DNA of 64,000 nucleotides from Actinomycetales bacterium (GTDB lineage: Bacteria > Actinomycetota > Actinomycetes > S36-B12), in NCBI GenBank assembly GCA_016125355.1, contig WGLX01000009.1, positions 1 through 64,000 on the forward strand, written 5' to 3'. Under the pieces are notes generated by a model. That model was not told where the DNA came from, did not search any database, and worked only from the letters and a program-made list of their open reading frames with translations. Made by a program: the position numbers and the translations under genes. This document shows, piece after piece, positions 37,557 through 45,607 of this stretch; within the stretch, counting starts at the first letter, position 1; each line of letters opens with the position of its first letter.

Positions 37557-38546
37557 ATGGCACACACCACCGACTCCCTCGCCCGCCGGTGGGCGGACGA
37601 CCCGCAGCTCACCAGCGGTGAGCAACGCGTCTTCCGACGCCGTGACCTCCTCGCCCTGGGCGTCCCGGATGCGACCCTGTCCGCGATGCTCCGGCGAGGA
37701 CTCCTGACGCGCGTGCGCCACGGCGTCTACGTTCACACCACCGTCCTCGAGTCAGCGGACGCCCTCGAGCGCCATCGCATCGACGCTGCCGCTGCAATCG
37801 CCGCCGCCGAAGAGCCCACTTGGGCGCTCGGCACCACGGCCGCCAGCCTGCATGGCATGCCGCTGCCCTTCGACGTCCCCCCTGCCGTGACCCTGGCCCG
37901 ACGACGGGCGGCGGATGAGCGGGGACTTCGACGCCCGAGCCGACATCGTCTGACGCTGCCGGACGTGCGCGTTGTCACGGGGCCCGTCGATGAGTCGACG
38001 ACCGTGCGCCTGGCGGGAGTCCCCACCGTCGGGCCGGCGCTGGCCGCGGTGAGCGCAGCCACCGAGCTCACCTCCTCCCGCTGGCGCACGGCTGTCCTCG
38101 ACTCGGCGCTCTGGCGGAAGGCGAGCGTGGAGACCCTGGGGAACACGATCGAGCAGTGGCGCCACCTCGGGCACCGGTGCGAGCTGATGGCGGCGCTCGG
38201 CGACGCCCGACCGGGAGCGCAGACCGTCTTGGAGACCTTCTCGCGCCTTGCGCTCCTGGAGGAGGGGCTGCCGGAGCCCGAACTCCAGGCACCCTTCCAC
38301 GATGCCGGGGGCCTGGTCGGTTACGTCGACTTGTGGTGGCCGGGGCTGCGCGTCGTGGGGGAGGCGGACGGCGCGATCAAGTACGCCACCCGCGATGACC
38401 TGCTGCGGGAGAAGGCACGCGAGGACCGGCTGCGCATGCTGGGCCTGGCCGTGGTCCGCTGGACGTGGGAGGAGATCACCGAACACCCCGAAGCTGTGGC
38501 CGCGCGGATCCTCACCGCGGCCAGGACGCGTCGACACTCCGCGTGA
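37557..38546 (+). CDS. AbiEi-antitoxin-like N-terminus with DUF559-type nuclease-like C-terminus
   Basis: A 329-residue protein. Residues about 20-65 (FRRRDLLALGVPDATLSAMLRRG) resemble the winged helix of AbiEi-type antitoxins, followed by the RVRHGVY strand typical of them. Residues about 255-320 resemble DUF559, a Vsr/MutH-like PD-(D/E)XK fold: VDLWWPGLRVVGEADG, then LREKAREDRLRMLG and VVRWTWEEI. No cognate AbiEii toxin is adjacent. Start codons are uncertain: ATG 37557 is used, with in-frame ATG 37515 or 37536 as alternatives; TTG 37494 lies in repeat A. The gene is enclosed by 74-bp inverted repeats, suggesting an acquired cassette. Activity is not demonstrated. Confidence 0.7.
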   Translation: MAHTTDSLARRWADDPQLTSGEQRVFRRRDLLALGVPDATLSAMLRRGLLTRVRHGVYVHTTVLESADALERHRIDAAAAIAAAEEPTWALGTTAASLHGMPLPFDVPPAVTLARRRAADERGLRRPSRHRLTLPDVRVVTGPVDESTTVRLAGVPTVGPALAAVSAATELTSSRWRTAVLDSALWRKASVETLGNTIEQWRHLGHRCELMAALGDARPGAQTVLETFSRLALLEEGLPEPELQAPFHDAGGLVGYVDLWWPGLRVVGEADGAIKYATRDDLLREKAREDRLRMLGLAVVRWTWEEITEHPEAVAARILTAARTRRHSA

Positions 38547-38549
38547 CGA

Positions 38550-38623
38550 GCGGTCCAAATCGGCAGTCCGCCCGCGAAACCGGCTCAAATCTGCAGATTT
38601 GAGCCGGGAAGCGGTTCAACTCG
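38550..38623 (-). repeat. Inverted repeat copy B (right boundary of nuclease-like cassette)
   Basis: A 74-bp element, the reverse-oriented partner of 37429-37502 (69/74 identical). It begins three bases after the stop of the enclosed gene and ends 36 bases before the MFS start. The central CCGGCTCAAATC-TGCA-GATTTGAGCCGG is a perfect 28-bp palindrome. Confidence 0.92.
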
Positions 38624-38647
38624 TGGGGAATTTGTCTAGATGACCTG

Positions 38648-38653
38648 TAGGGT
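38648..38653 (+). promoter_or_regulatory. -10 element of MFS gene (leaderless type)
   Basis: TAGGGT, 6 nt, then GTG 38660. The same hexamer and spacing precede the gene at 43902. No -35 is recognised. Confidence 0.45.
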
Positions 38654-38659
38654 CAGCGG

Positions 38660-39871
38660 GTGAGCCACGAGGTCGTCCATGCCCCCCACCGCCCGCGGCA
38701 CGATCGGCCCACGCTCGTGTCGTTCGCGGCCATCGCGCTGTGGTCGTGGTTCGTCTACGGGCTGGGTGCCTCCCTCGCCTTCCTCAAGGACGAGCAGGGC
38801 AGCGCCGCCTGGCTGAGTGGCCTGCACAGCACCGCGCTGGCGATCGGCGGCATCATCGGCGCCCTCGTTGCGCCGCGCCTGAACAACCGCTTCGGCCGCG
38901 GACTGGTCACCCGGGTTGGCGTGCTCGGCACCGCGACCTGCCTCGCCCTGTTCCTGCTGCCGATCCCGCACGCGGTGTGGACCCTTGCGTGGATCTTCAT
39001 CGCCTGCTTCTTCGGGAACCTGCTGGTCGTCGGCGTCAACTCCTTCATCGGCATCCACCAGGGAGCCGCCAGCCCGGCCGCGTTCACCGAGAGTGCCGCC
39101 CTCAACGCGCTCGCCGGGCTGCTCGGCCCGCTGGCGATCGGCATCTGCGCCGCGACGGTCCTCGGCTGGCGCTGGGGCGTGATCATCGCCATCGTGGGGA
39201 TGGTCGTCCTCGAGCTGATCCGCGGCCCGCGGGTCCGCTCGTACGGCGGTCCGGGCGAGGTGGCCACCAAGCGCACGTCCGGAAGCCTCCCCACCCGCAC
39301 CTACGTTGCCGTGGTCGCCACGATGAGCTATGTGGGCGCGGAGTTCTGCATGAGCCTGTGGGGAGTGCAGCTCATTGAGGAGCGCACCGGCCTCAGCGCG
39401 GCCGCCGCATCTGCGGGCCTCAGCACCTTCCTCGGCGGTTTGTTCGTCGGCCGGGTGGTCGGCTCCGGGCTGGCCCGGCGCATGGACGCGGAACTGCTCC
39501 TGAGGCTGGTCCTCGTCGCGGGGCTGTGCGTCTTCTCGCTGACGTGGCTGGCGACGTCCGCGTGGCTGCTGCTGCCGTCCTTCTTCCTCACCGGGCTCGC
39601 GCTGTCCCTGTCGTTCCCGCTGAACCTCTCGCGCACCCTGCGGTCGTCGGGCGGACGCACGGATCGGGCCGCGGCGCTCCAGCTGGCGGGCAGCACCGCG
39701 GCCATCGGCTCGGCGCCGTTCCTCCTCGGTGGCCTGGCCAGCGGGCTCACGGTGCACGGCGCGTTCCTGATCGTGCCCGTGCTGCTCGCGGTGGCGCTCA
39801 TCCTCGTCGTCGCGTTCCCCGTTCCCGACGTCGACAACGTGCCGGCCCTGGACGACGCCGCGGCGGCCTAG
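38660..39871 (+). CDS. Major facilitator superfamily transporter
   Basis: A 403-residue membrane protein with about 12 hydrophobic helices, a central loop near residue 200 (KRTSGSLPTRTYV) separating two six-helix halves, and charged turns such as PRLNNRFGRG after helix 2. The substrate is not inferable. Its TAG stop shares the palindrome CTAG with the stop of the convergent RarD-like gene. Confidence 0.85.
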   Translation: MSHEVVHAPHRPRHDRPTLVSFAAIALWSWFVYGLGASLAFLKDEQGSAAWLSGLHSTALAIGGIIGALVAPRLNNRFGRGLVTRVGVLGTATCLALFLLPIPHAVWTLAWIFIACFFGNLLVVGVNSFIGIHQGAASPAAFTESAALNALAGLLGPLAIGICAATVLGWRWGVIIAIVGMVVLELIRGPRVRSYGGPGEVATKRTSGSLPTRTYVAVVATMSYVGAEFCMSLWGVQLIEERTGLSAAAASAGLSTFLGGLFVGRVVGSGLARRMDAELLLRLVLVAGLCVFSLTWLATSAWLLLPSFFLTGLALSLSFPLNLSRTLRSSGGRTDRAAALQLAGSTAAIGSAPFLLGGLASGLTVHGAFLIVPVLLAVALILVVAFPVPDVDNVPALDDAAAA

Positions 39872-40779
39872 TCGGGCTCGACGACCTCGAGGTCGGTCAC
39901 CCGGGTCCGATGACGAATCCCGTCCACGGTCATCACGACCAGCGAGAGCCAGATCAGCAGGAACCCAGCCCACCGCGTGGCGGACATGGCCTCGCCGAAC
40001 ACGAACACGCCGATGAGGAACTGGAACACCGGAGTGAAGTACTGCAGGAGTCCGAGGGTCGAGAGCGGGATCCGGGTGGCCGCGCCGCCGAAGGCGAGCA
40101 GCGGCAGCGCGGTGACCGGGCCGAGGAGCACCAGCAGCACGACGTTCGAGAAGTCGCCCGACATCATCGCCGACGAGCCATCCGCCGCAAACCACGCCAT
40201 CACGAGCAGCGCCAGCGGGGCAAGCGTGGCAGTCTCGACGGTCAGGCTCTCGGCGGAGCCGACGCCGACCTGCTTCTTGATCAGCCCGTAGATGCCGAAG
40301 GAGAACGCGAGGACGAGGCTGATCCACGGCAGCCGCCCGTAGCTGACGGTGAGCACCGCCACCGCGAGGACGGCGATGCCGACCGCCACCCACTGGCCGG
40401 TACGGAGGCGCTCCCTCAGGAGGACGACACCGAGCCCCACGGACACCAGCGGGTTGATGAAGTAGCCCAGCGAGGCCTCCACGACCTGCCCGCTTTCGAC
40501 CGCCCAGACGTACACGCCCCAGTTCAGGGCGAGGAAGGCGGCCGCCAGGGCGAGCATGCCGACGCTGCGGGGCGCCCGGAGCACCGGCCCCATCCGCGCC
40601 CAGGTGCGGGTGACGGTGGCCAGGATGGCCAGGAACACCAGCGACCAGACCACGCGGTTGGCCACCACCTCAACCGGCGAGATGCCCTCGAGCAGGTGGA
40701 AGTAGAGCGGGAACAGCCCCCAGAGCGAGTAGGCGAGGAAGCCCAGCAGGATGCCCACGCCCGCCCGGGAGGCGGGCAC
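39868..40779 (-). CDS. rarD: EamA-family transporter, RarD type
   Basis: A 303-residue protein with ten predicted helices in two EamA repeats. The N-terminal GFLAYSLWGLFPLYFHLL is typical of RarD, a family linked to chloramphenicol sensitivity in E. coli but with no firmly known substrate. GTG start, 11 bases downstream of korB on the same strand, so it may be read through from korAB. The charged C-terminal tail is short. Confidence 0.82.
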   Translation of the reverse strand: MPASRAGVGILLGFLAYSLWGLFPLYFHLLEGISPVEVVANRVVWSLVFLAILATVTRTWARMGPVLRAPRSVGMLALAAAFLALNWGVYVWAVESGQVVEASLGYFINPLVSVGLGVVLLRERLRTGQWVAVGIAVLAVAVLTVSYGRLPWISLVLAFSFGIYGLIKKQVGVGSAESLTVETATLAPLALLVMAWFAADGSSAMMSGDFSNVVLLVLLGPVTALPLLAFGGAATRIPLSTLGLLQYFTPVFQFLIGVFVFGEAMSATRWAGFLLIWLSLVVMTVDGIRHRTRVTDLEVVEPD

Positions 40780-40790
40780 GGGGAACTTGC

Positions 40791-41834
40791 TCAGCTGACG
40801 ACCCAGGTGTCCGGACCGTTGAGCAGCGCCTGGAGGTCGCCCTCGCCCTTGTTGGCCTGCACCTCGGCCAGCTGATCGCGCACCAGCCTGTCGTACGACG
40901 GCCGCTGGATGTCGCGGAAGATACCGATCGGGGTGTTCTCCAGCGTGCGCGGGTTGTACAGGCGAGACAGCGCGAACGCGAGACCCGGGTCCTTGGCGTG
41001 CGAGTCGTGCTTGATGATCGCGTCCTCGCCGACCTCGGACACGTTGACGACGGCAATATGGCCCTCGTCGGTGCGGATGACGCCCTTCTCCATGTCCTTG
41101 CCGAAGCGAATCGGCTGACCGTCCTCGAGGCGCATCATGACGTCGTCACGTGTGTCGTTGTCCTTCAGCGGCTCCCACGCGCCGTCGTTGAAGATATTGC
41201 AGTTCTGGTAGATCTCGACGAGCGAGGCGCCCTCGTGATGGGCCGCCGCGCGGAGCACCTCCGTCATGTGCTTGCGATCGGAGTCGATCGTTCGAGCGAC
41301 GAAGGTGGCCTCAGCGCCCAGCGCGAGGGAGACGGGATTGAACGCGTAGTCCAGCGAGCCCTCGGGCGTGGACTTCGTGATCTTGCCCTGCTCGGAGGTG
41401 GGGGAGTACTGGCCCTTGGTCAGGCCGTAGATCCGGTTGTTGAAGAGCAGGATCTTGAGGTTGACGTTTCGCCGCAGGGCATGGATGAGGTGGTTGCCGC
41501 CGATGCTGAGCGCGTCGCCGTCACCGGTGACGACCCAGATCTGCAGGTCCGGACGCGACACGGCGAGACCGGTCGCGATGGCCGGGGCGCGGCCGTGGAT
41601 GGAGTGCATGCCGTACGTGTTCATGTAGTACGGGAAGCGCGACGAGCAGCCGATGCCCGAGATGAAGACGATGTTCTCCTTGGCCAGCCCGAGCTCGGGC
41701 AGGAAGCCCTGGACGTTGGACAGGATCGAGTAGTCACCGCAGCCCGGGCACCAGCGCACCTCCTGGTCGGACTTGAAGTCCTTCGCGGAGAGGGTGGCTT
41801 CTGACTTCGGGATCAGGTCGAGGTAGGTAGTCAT
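40791..41834 (-). CDS. korB: 2-oxoglutarate:ferredoxin oxidoreductase, beta subunit
   Basis: A 347-residue ThDP-binding subunit. VRWCPGCGDYSIL near residue 28 and ISGIGCSSRFPYY near 60 carry the [4Fe-4S] cysteines. WVVTGDGDALSIGGNH near 100 is the ThDP-Mg2+ motif. With KorA it oxidatively decarboxylates 2-oxoglutarate to succinyl-CoA and reduces ferredoxin. It starts seven bases after korA. Confidence 0.93.
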   Translation of the reverse strand: MTTYLDLIPKSEATLSAKDFKSDQEVRWCPGCGDYSILSNVQGFLPELGLAKENIVFISGIGCSSRFPYYMNTYGMHSIHGRAPAIATGLAVSRPDLQIWVVTGDGDALSIGGNHLIHALRRNVNLKILLFNNRIYGLTKGQYSPTSEQGKITKSTPEGSLDYAFNPVSLALGAEATFVARTIDSDRKHMTEVLRAAAHHEGASLVEIYQNCNIFNDGAWEPLKDNDTRDDVMMRLEDGQPIRFGKDMEKGVIRTDEGHIAVVNVSEVGEDAIIKHDSHAKDPGLAFALSRLYNPRTLENTPIGIFRDIQRPSYDRLVRDQLAEVQANKGEGDLQALLNGPDTWVVS

Positions 41835-41841
41835 CGGGACC

Positions 41842-43707
41842 TCACATGCTCTCGGCGGCTTCGGTGATGGCGGTCACCAGTTCGGACGACTTGAACGGCA
41901 TCCCTCGGACCTGGTTGAGGCCCTGGATGTCGACGAGGTACTTGGCGCGCAGCAGCATGGACAGCTGCCCGAGGTTCATCTCGGGAACGATGACCTTGTC
42001 GTACGAGCGGAGCACCTCGCCGAGGTTCGACGGGAACGGGTTGAGGTGGCGCAGGTGCGCCTGGGCGACCTTGACGCCAGCGCGCCGGGAGATCTGGCAC
42101 GCGGCCCCGATGGGTCCGTAGGTCGAGCCCCAGCCGAGGATCAGCAGGCGCGCATCGCCATCGGGATCGTCGACCTCGACGTCGGGGATCGTCTTGGCGA
42201 TCGCCTCGATCTTCCCCTGGCGCAGATGCACCATCGTGTCGTGGTTCTGGGCGTCGTAGGAGATGTTGCCCGGGCCATCGGCCTTCTCGAGGCCGCCGAT
42301 GCGGTGCTCGAGGCCCTTGGTGCCCGGTACCGCCCACGGGCGCGCGAGGGTCTCAGGATCGCGCAGGTAGGGCCAGAACTCCTCGTTGCCGTCGGCCTTG
42401 GTGTGGTTCGGCGCGGTGGCGAAGTTCGGGTCGATGTGCGGCAGGTCGTCGGCCTGCGGGATCTTCCACGGCTCGGACCCGTTGGCGAGGTAGCCGTCCG
42501 AGAGCAGGAACACCGGGGTGCGGTACTCGATGGCGACCCGCGCGGCCTCGATGGCTGCGTAGAAGCAGTCCGAGGGCGACTTGGGGGCGATGACCGGGAC
42601 GGGCGACTCGCCATTGCGACCGAACATCGCCTGCAGGAGATCGGACTGCTCGGTCTTGGTGGGCAGTCCGGTGGACGGGCCACCGCGCTGGACGTCGACG
42701 ATGATCAGCGGCAGCTCGAGCGAGACGGCCAGGCCGATCGCCTCCGACTTCAGGGCGATGCCGGGCCCGGACGTGGTCGTGACGGCCAGTGCCCCGCCGT
42801 AGGAGGCGCCGATGGCGCCGCCGATGCCCGCGATCTCGTCCTCGGCCTGGAAGGTGGTGACGCCGAAGTGATGGTTCTTGGCCAGCTCGTGCAGGATGTC
42901 GGATGCCGGGGTGATCGGGTAGGACCCGAGGAACAGCGGCAGGCCGGAGCGCTTGGCCGCGGCGATGAGGCCATAGGCCAGCGCCGGGTTGCCCATGATG
43001 TTGCGGTAGGTGCCCGGCGGGAGGTCCGCCGCCTTGGCGACCTCGTACTGCACCGAGAAGATCTCGGTGGTCTCACCGAAGGACCAGCCCGCCTCGAAGG
43101 CGGCAAGGTTCGCAGCGAGGATCTCCGGCTTGTGGCCGAACTTCTTCTGCAGGAAGCGCCGGGTTCCCTCCGCGGGCCGCGAGTAGAGCCACGACAGCAG
43201 GCCGAGCGCGTACATGTTCTTCGACCGCTGTGCCTCCTTCTTCGTGATGTCGAACCCCTTGAGGGCCTCGACCGTCTGGGAGGTCAGCGCAATGGCGTGC
43301 ACGTTGTAGCCGTCGAGGGAGCCGTCCTCGATCGGATTGGTCTCGTAGCCGACCTTCTCCAGATTGCGCTTGGTGAACTCGTCGGTGTTGATGATGAGAT
43401 CGGCACCGCGCGGCAGGTCCTTGAGATTGGCCTTCAGGGCCGCCGGGTTCATCGCCACCAGCACGTTCGGGTCATCGCCCGGCGTGGTGATGTCGTGATC
43501 GGCGAAGGCGAGCTGGAAGGCCGAGACGCCGCCGATGGTCCCTGCTGGCGCGCGGATCTCGGCGGGGAAGTCGGGAAGGGTCGACAGGTCGTTGCCCATC
43601 CCTGCGGTCTCGGAGGTGAACCGGTCGCCGGTCAACTGCATGCCGTCGCCGGAATCCCCAGCGAAACGGATGACGACGCGATTGAGAGTGACGAGCTGCT
43701 TGCTCAC
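41842..43707 (-). CDS. korA: 2-oxoglutarate:ferredoxin oxidoreductase, fused gamma/alpha subunit
   Basis: A 621-residue protein. The N-terminal gamma domain begins VVIRFAGDSGDGMQLTGDRF; the alpha domain (from about 215) includes YPITPASDILHELAK and FQAEDEIAGIGGAIGAS. This fused form with KorB is the oxygen-tolerant actinobacterial type. GTG 43707 is chosen because AGGAAG precedes it; upstream in-frame codons to 43815 give a basic, non-homologous lead. A -10-like TAGTCT on the minus strand (43801-43796) implies a leader of about 85 nt. Confidence 0.92.
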   Translation of the reverse strand: MSKQLVTLNRVVIRFAGDSGDGMQLTGDRFTSETAGMGNDLSTLPDFPAEIRAPAGTIGGVSAFQLAFADHDITTPGDDPNVLVAMNPAALKANLKDLPRGADLIINTDEFTKRNLEKVGYETNPIEDGSLDGYNVHAIALTSQTVEALKGFDITKKEAQRSKNMYALGLLSWLYSRPAEGTRRFLQKKFGHKPEILAANLAAFEAGWSFGETTEIFSVQYEVAKAADLPPGTYRNIMGNPALAYGLIAAAKRSGLPLFLGSYPITPASDILHELAKNHHFGVTTFQAEDEIAGIGGAIGASYGGALAVTTTSGPGIALKSEAIGLAVSLELPLIIVDVQRGGPSTGLPTKTEQSDLLQAMFGRNGESPVPVIAPKSPSDCFYAAIEAARVAIEYRTPVFLLSDGYLANGSEPWKIPQADDLPHIDPNFATAPNHTKADGNEEFWPYLRDPETLARPWAVPGTKGLEHRIGGLEKADGPGNISYDAQNHDTMVHLRQGKIEAIAKTIPDVEVDDPDGDARLLILGWGSTYGPIGAACQISRRAGVKVAQAHLRHLNPFPSNLGEVLRSYDKVIVPEMNLGQLSMLLRAKYLVDIQGLNQVRGMPFKSSELVTAITEAAESM

Positions 43708-43795
43708 GGGCTTCCTCAGTTGGCGAAGGACTCTTGGGGTCCGGTCGTTCGCATTGTGTGCTCTCGGCCGTCGGTGCTTTGTTGGACGTCCTAAT

Positions 43796-43801
43796 AGACT
43801 A
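43796..43801 (-). promoter_or_regulatory. -10-like element of korA
   Basis: Minus-strand TAGTCT (continuing ATTAGG) about 90 nt upstream of the korA GTG. Unlike most genes here, korA would therefore have a leadered mRNA with a Shine-Dalgarno sequence. Confidence 0.35.
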
Positions 43802-43889
43802 CACCTGCCGTTCACGGCGGTGCACAGGCCAAACGGTCGGATTACCTCGCGTCGCGAATCGCGGATCGGCGCCTGCCGCGACCGCTGAA

Positions 43890-43895
43890 TAGGGT
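43890..43895 (+). promoter_or_regulatory. -10 element of NuoB-like mini-operon (leaderless type)
   Basis: TAGGGT, 6 nt, then ATG 43902. It marks the first gene of the four-gene operon divergent from korAB. Confidence 0.5.
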
Positions 43896-43901
43896 GGCGC
43901 C

Positions 43902-44318
43902 ATGACCGAGATCGCGTGGCTGCGGCTGGCCGCGGACCCGGGTGTCCGCGTGGGCAGCCTGCCCCTGGCCTGCTGCGCTCTGGAGGTCGAGTCGGCCGTC
44001 CGGCAGGGTGCCTTGCGCGCAGAGACGGCGGCTGACGGCCACCCCCGCGAGACGGTCCTGCTCGTGGCGGGCACCGTCACCGCACCACTGGCCCCGCTCG
44101 TCCGCATGGTCGTCGACCAGGCCCCGGCCGGCACCCGCGTGGTGGCCTTCGGCGCGTGCGCCACGTCCGGTGGCCCGTACTGGGATGCGCCCAGCGTCCG
44201 CCCGGGAGCCGATGCGGCCGGGGCCGCGGGCGTCCCCATCGACGTCTACGTGCCCGGCTGCCCGCCCCCTCCGGAGGCCCTCGTGGCCGCGATCACCGGC
44301 CGCGAGGTCGCCCCGTGA
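43902..44318 (+). CDS. Short NuoB-like [4Fe-4S] protein
   Basis: A 138-residue paralogue of NuoB (the true NuoB at 21330 has 184). All four N2-type cysteines are kept: tandem C24-C25 (LACCALEVE), C86 (GACATSGG) and C120 (VPGCPPPPEA). It lacks the N-terminal segment and the MAAGG/RFD region that line the quinone pocket, and the sequence is otherwise divergent. First gene of a tightly overlapping operon with NuoC-like and NuoI-like genes. It probably carries an iron-sulfur cluster in a small soluble or peripheral electron-transfer complex; partners beyond the operon are unknown. Confidence 0.75.
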   Translation: MTEIAWLRLAADPGVRVGSLPLACCALEVESAVRQGALRAETAADGHPRETVLLVAGTVTAPLAPLVRMVVDQAPAGTRVVAFGACATSGGPYWDAPSVRPGADAAGAAGVPIDVYVPGCPPPPEALVAAITGREVAP

Positions 44319-44791
44319 TCGCCGATGACATGCTCGAGGTCGCTGTGGCCGAGTGGGCCGAGGCGGCCCGGGAGGCGCGCGATGGCGGGCTGCCCTTCCT
44401 CGAGCTGCTGACCGTGGTGGATCGGGGCGACGAGCTTGACGTGGTCGCGCGGATGAGCGACGCGTCAGGCAGGCTTTCCCTCGGACTGATGACGAGGGTG
44501 GCGGCCGACGCCCCGCGGATCGAGAGCCTGGCCGCGGTCCTGCCGGCAGCCTCATGGCACGAGCGCGAGGTCGCTGAGATGTTCGGCGTCGTCTTCGACG
44601 GCCATCCCGATCCGCGACCGCTGCTCCTCCGCGGGACGGCGGGCGCACCTCCCCTGCGACGCGGCACACCCCTCGCGGTCCGGCTGGAGCGGGCGTGGCC
44701 CGGGGAGGTCGAACCGGCGAGTCGACGGCGATCGCGGCAGCAGCTTCCGCCGGGCGTCCGCCCCGAGTGGCTCCCGGGAGGCTCCGCGTGA
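44315..44791 (+). CDS. Short NuoC-like protein
   Basis: A 158-residue paralogue of NuoC. The signature SWHEREVAEMFGVVFDGHPD near residue 80 aligns with [19 protein letters not shown] of the main NuoC. The N-terminal NuoC domain is present but shortened, and the C-terminus is Arg/Pro-rich. GTG start overlapping the NuoB-like stop by four bases; stop overlapping the next gene by four bases. Likely a scaffold partner of the NuoB-like protein, as NuoC and NuoB lie together in complex I and in group 4 hydrogenases. Confidence 0.75.
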   Translation: MIADDMLEVAVAEWAEAAREARDGGLPFLELLTVVDRGDELDVVARMSDASGRLSLGLMTRVAADAPRIESLAAVLPAASWHEREVAEMFGVVFDGHPDPRPLLLRGTAGAPPLRRGTPLAVRLERAWPGEVEPASRRRSRQQLPPGVRPEWLPGGSA

Positions 44792-45120
44792 CCGCGCCGA
44801 CGCCGCACCACTTCATCGCCCTCATCGAGGATGCGTGCACCAGCTGCCTCATCTGCGTGCAGGAGTGCCCGACGTGGTGCATCAGCCTGGACAGTCACCA
44901 CGAGGAGGTCTCGGAGCCGGGAGCGAGGCGACCTCGCACCGTGAGCGTGCTCGATGACTTCCGCATCGACTACGGCCTGTGCATGTACTGCGGGATCTGC
45001 GTCGACCTGTGCCCGTTCGACGCCCTCGAATGGCGGCCACGCGTCGGCTACCAGGCGGAGGGACGCGATGATCTCGTCCACGACATCGCCCGGCTCGACG
45101 GAGGGACATCCGATGGCTGA
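44788..45120 (+). CDS. NuoI-like 2[4Fe-4S] ferredoxin
   Basis: A 110-residue protein with two [4Fe-4S] motifs, CTSCLICVQECP (residues 17-28) and CMYCGICVDLCP (65-76), in the NuoI spacing. It lacks the amphipathic N-terminus of NuoI (185 residues at 29701) and so may be soluble. GTG start overlapping the NuoC-like gene. It could accept electrons from the KorAB-reduced ferredoxin pool or serve as an acceptor itself; this is inference from position. Confidence 0.78.
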   Translation: MTAPTPHHFIALIEDACTSCLICVQECPTWCISLDSHHEEVSEPGARRPRTVSVLDDFRIDYGLCMYCGICVDLCPFDALEWRPRVGYQAEGRDDLVHDIARLDGGTSDG

Positions 45121-45583
45121 CGCGCTCACGCCCATGGATCCGCTCGAGGAGCGACGGTTGGCCTCCGAGCTGTTCAACCTCGTCTGGACGCTCCTCGAGC
45201 TCGACGAGCGCACGCCCGAACAGGACGACGCCATGATCCACGCGGCGCATGCCAGCCGGTGGCACTGGGCCCAGGTGGGCAGCCCGCAGCATCGGGCCAT
45301 CGGGGAGTGGCAGTGCAGCCGCGTCTACGCGACCCTCGGGCGCCCCGAGCCCGCCCTGCACCACGCGCGGCGCTGCCTCGACCTAAGCGCCGTGGACGGG
45401 GTGGACCCGTTCGTCGAGGCCTCGGCGCATGAGGCCATGGCGCGAGCCCTCGCGGTGGCGGGTGATGTCGACGGTGCCACCGCCGAGCGCAATCTCGCGT
45501 ACGGGCTGGCGGTGGCGCTGGAGGACGACGACGACCGCGCCGTCATCGAGGCGGACCTGGCCACGCTGCCGTTGGAGGGATGA
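45113..45583 (+). CDS. Helical, TPR-like protein of unknown function
   Basis: A 156-residue, almost wholly alpha-helical protein rich in Ala, Glu and Asp. Segments such as RVYATLGRPEPALHHARRCL and ARALAVAGDVDGATAERN look like degenerate tetratricopeptide repeats. No enzyme motif and no cysteine pattern. ATG 45113 lies inside the NuoI-like gene (eight-base overlap), so it is translationally coupled to the mini-operon; it may be an assembly or adaptor protein, or merely a passenger. Confidence 0.65.
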   Translation: MADALTPMDPLEERRLASELFNLVWTLLELDERTPEQDDAMIHAAHASRWHWAQVGSPQHRAIGEWQCSRVYATLGRPEPALHHARRCLDLSAVDGVDPFVEASAHEAMARALAVAGDVDGATAERNLAYGLAVALEDDDDRAVIEADLATLPLEG

Positions 45584-45607
45584 GGCCGGCCGACCTCTCT
45601 GCGACGC

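Noticed and set aside
37557-38546. Complete AbiE toxin-antitoxin pair
   Set aside because: Only an AbiEi-like N-terminal region is present; no AbiEii nucleotidyltransferase is adjacent, and the C-terminus is DUF559-like.
37429-38623. Insertion sequence with a transposase
   Set aside because: The enclosed protein has no DDE, HUH or serine/tyrosine recombinase motifs, and no direct target duplication could be recognised at the repeat ends.
43708-43815. Longer KorA N-terminus starting at 43815
   Set aside because: The added residues are basic and unlike the family, and AGGAAG lies just before GTG 43707.
43708-43901. Rex operator between korA and the NuoB-like gene
   Set aside because: No TGTGA/TCACA dyad with correct spacing was found; the closest string, around 43753 (attgtgtgct), lacks a second half-site.
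43902-45120. A second, complete complex I or group 4 hydrogenase
   Set aside because: No NuoD/large-subunit, NuoH or antiporter paralogue and no hydrogenase maturation gene is in the region.
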